64,000 nt of DNA from Roseomonas sp. (lineage in GTDB: Bacteria > Pseudomonadota > Alphaproteobacteria > Acetobacterales > Acetobacteraceae), in the NCBI GenBank assembly GCA_020249505.1, contig JADCFN010000001.1, positions 112,186 through 176,185 on the forward strand. The letters run 5' to 3'. A model generated the notes under the pieces. It made no database searches and was not told where the DNA came from. It saw only the letters and a list, made by a program, of their open reading frames with translations. The position numbers were made by a program, and so were the translations under genes. Of this stretch, positions 63,472 to 64,000 are shown in pieces (position 1 is the first letter of the stretch; every line of letters starts with the position of its first letter).

Positions 63472-64000
63472 GGAGCCTGTCTGATAATGGCCGTCGGCTT
63501 TTTTTTCACGTTGACCCCAGCAAGGTTTCTGGTGCGTGTCCCCCTTTGTTTATGCTGTTGCCTTGTAGAGCTTGAGGATGTTGTGGGCGGTGCAGATCAT
63601 GGCCCATTCGCCTTTGACCTGGTTGAGCCCTCGGAGGAGGAATTGCCGGAAGCCTCTGGGCTGCTTGATCTGACCGAATACCGGCTCGGCGGTGTGTTTT
63701 CGCAGCCGATATCGGCTACGTCGCCCAGCGCGTCTGATCTTGTCGGCCATTGCCTGCATCAGGGGCTTTCGTTTGAGCACGCGCCCGGCTGTGGGATCGG
63801 TCTCGCCGTGCCTGATGCGGCCGGGCGTGAGATAGGCCCTGATGCCGCGATCTGCCATGGCGGCCAAATTGGCTTCGGTAGCAAAGCCCGTATCGCCAGA
63901 AACCTCGCGTAGCTTGCGACCAAGATTGGCGTGCGCTTGGTCAACCAGCGGGATCAGGGCCGCGAAGTCAGCCGGATTGGTGCTGACTTGCTCGGCAACA
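63472..64000. mobile_element. Truncated IS element at the right edge (IS1182/IS5-like)
   Basis: The transposase gene reaches the window edge, and 63472 begins GAGCCTGTCTGATAATG, a sequence similar to the GAGCCTGT ends of this IS class. The other end is not in the window, so inverted repeat and target duplication cannot be confirmed. It lies 30 bp after the TIM-barrel gene, which appears intact. Confidence 0.7.
63550..64000 (-). CDS. Transposase, C-terminal part (cut by window edge)
   Basis: The frame enters from the right edge and ends at 63550. The C-terminal DDE region reads RKHTAEPVFGQIKQPRGFRQF and NQVKGEWAMICTAHNILKLYK; the Glu in HTAEPVFG is the last catalytic acid of IS1182/IS5-type transposases. 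Upstream is an aspartate-containing segment VSGDTGFATEANLAAM. The reading is continuous with no frameshift in the visible 150 codons. Confidence 0.85.
   Translation of the reverse strand, partial: VAEQVSTNPADFAALIPLVDQAHANLGRKLREVSGDTGFATEANLAAMADRGIRAYLTPGRIRHGETDPTAGRVLKRKPLMQAMADKIRRAGRRSRYRLRKHTAEPVFGQIKQPRGFRQFLLRGLNQVKGEWAMICTAHNILKLYKATA

Overview
The window reads as a chromosomal segment of an alphaproteobacterium, most likely Rhodospirillales/Acetobacteraceae (Roseomonas-like). The support is its high GC and dense coding with many 1-8 bp gene overlaps, four Bug-type periplasmic receptors, alphaproteobacterial families (Usg, DUF1178, TamA/TamB, GloB divergent from a methyltransferase), and a CIRCE-controlled groES-groEL operon. 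I placed it by gene content only. I found no rRNA, tRNA or CRISPR array.

Layout. 1-5.7 kb: lipoprotein, exported gamma-glutamyltransferase, and a three-gene CDP-sugar cassette (rfbF, rfbG, sugar C-methyltransferase). 5.7-11.4 kb: a complete minus-strand peptide ABC transporter operon (binding protein, two permeases, two ATPases) with a tandem palindromic repeat between the binding-protein gene and the first permease. 11.5-16.9 kb: hydroxypyruvate isomerase and tartronate semialdehyde reductase (glyoxylate/glycerate route), a transcription regulator, an esterase, a cupin and an M20 amidohydrolase. 16.9-25.3 kb: tamA-tamB, DUF1178, a phosphoglycolate-phosphatase-like HAD protein, DUF3108 and an exported EF-hand protein. 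25.4-39.8 kb: small-molecule metabolism with three Bug receptors, ada, the housekeeping block proA...nadD-rsfS-rlmH (interrupted by an exported hydratase-like gene and a flavin monooxygenase), an HD hydrolase, Maf and an EamA exporter. 39.8-43 kb: groES-groEL with promoter, CIRCE and terminator, then a gene-poor stretch in which the small usg gene is split. 43-48 kb: small enzymes and a tandemly duplicated lipoprotein gene. 48-54 kb: rpe-heparinase-glycosyltransferase, methyltransferase, cupin, GST, gloB. 54-63.5 kb: SMP-30 lactonase, a four-gene operon glpK / SelA-like / AtuA-like (two pieces), GST, amidohydrolase, TIM-barrel isomerase. The right edge cuts through an IS element.

Most of the window is ordinary metabolism. 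The best leads are: rsfS and rlmH, adjacent genes that both lack a canonical start codon where their start should be (ATA and ATT); usg broken into two pieces about 0.5 kb apart; a second CIRCE-like palindrome upstream of the DUF1178 gene; a palindromic repeat family sharing the GCCAAGTG/CACTTGGC core; a lipoprotein tandem duplication that carried along a decayed thioesterase tail; and the glpK/SelA-like/split-AtuA operon, which looks like an uncharacterised catabolic pathway. Function assignments come from recognising motifs in translated sequence; no database search was run.
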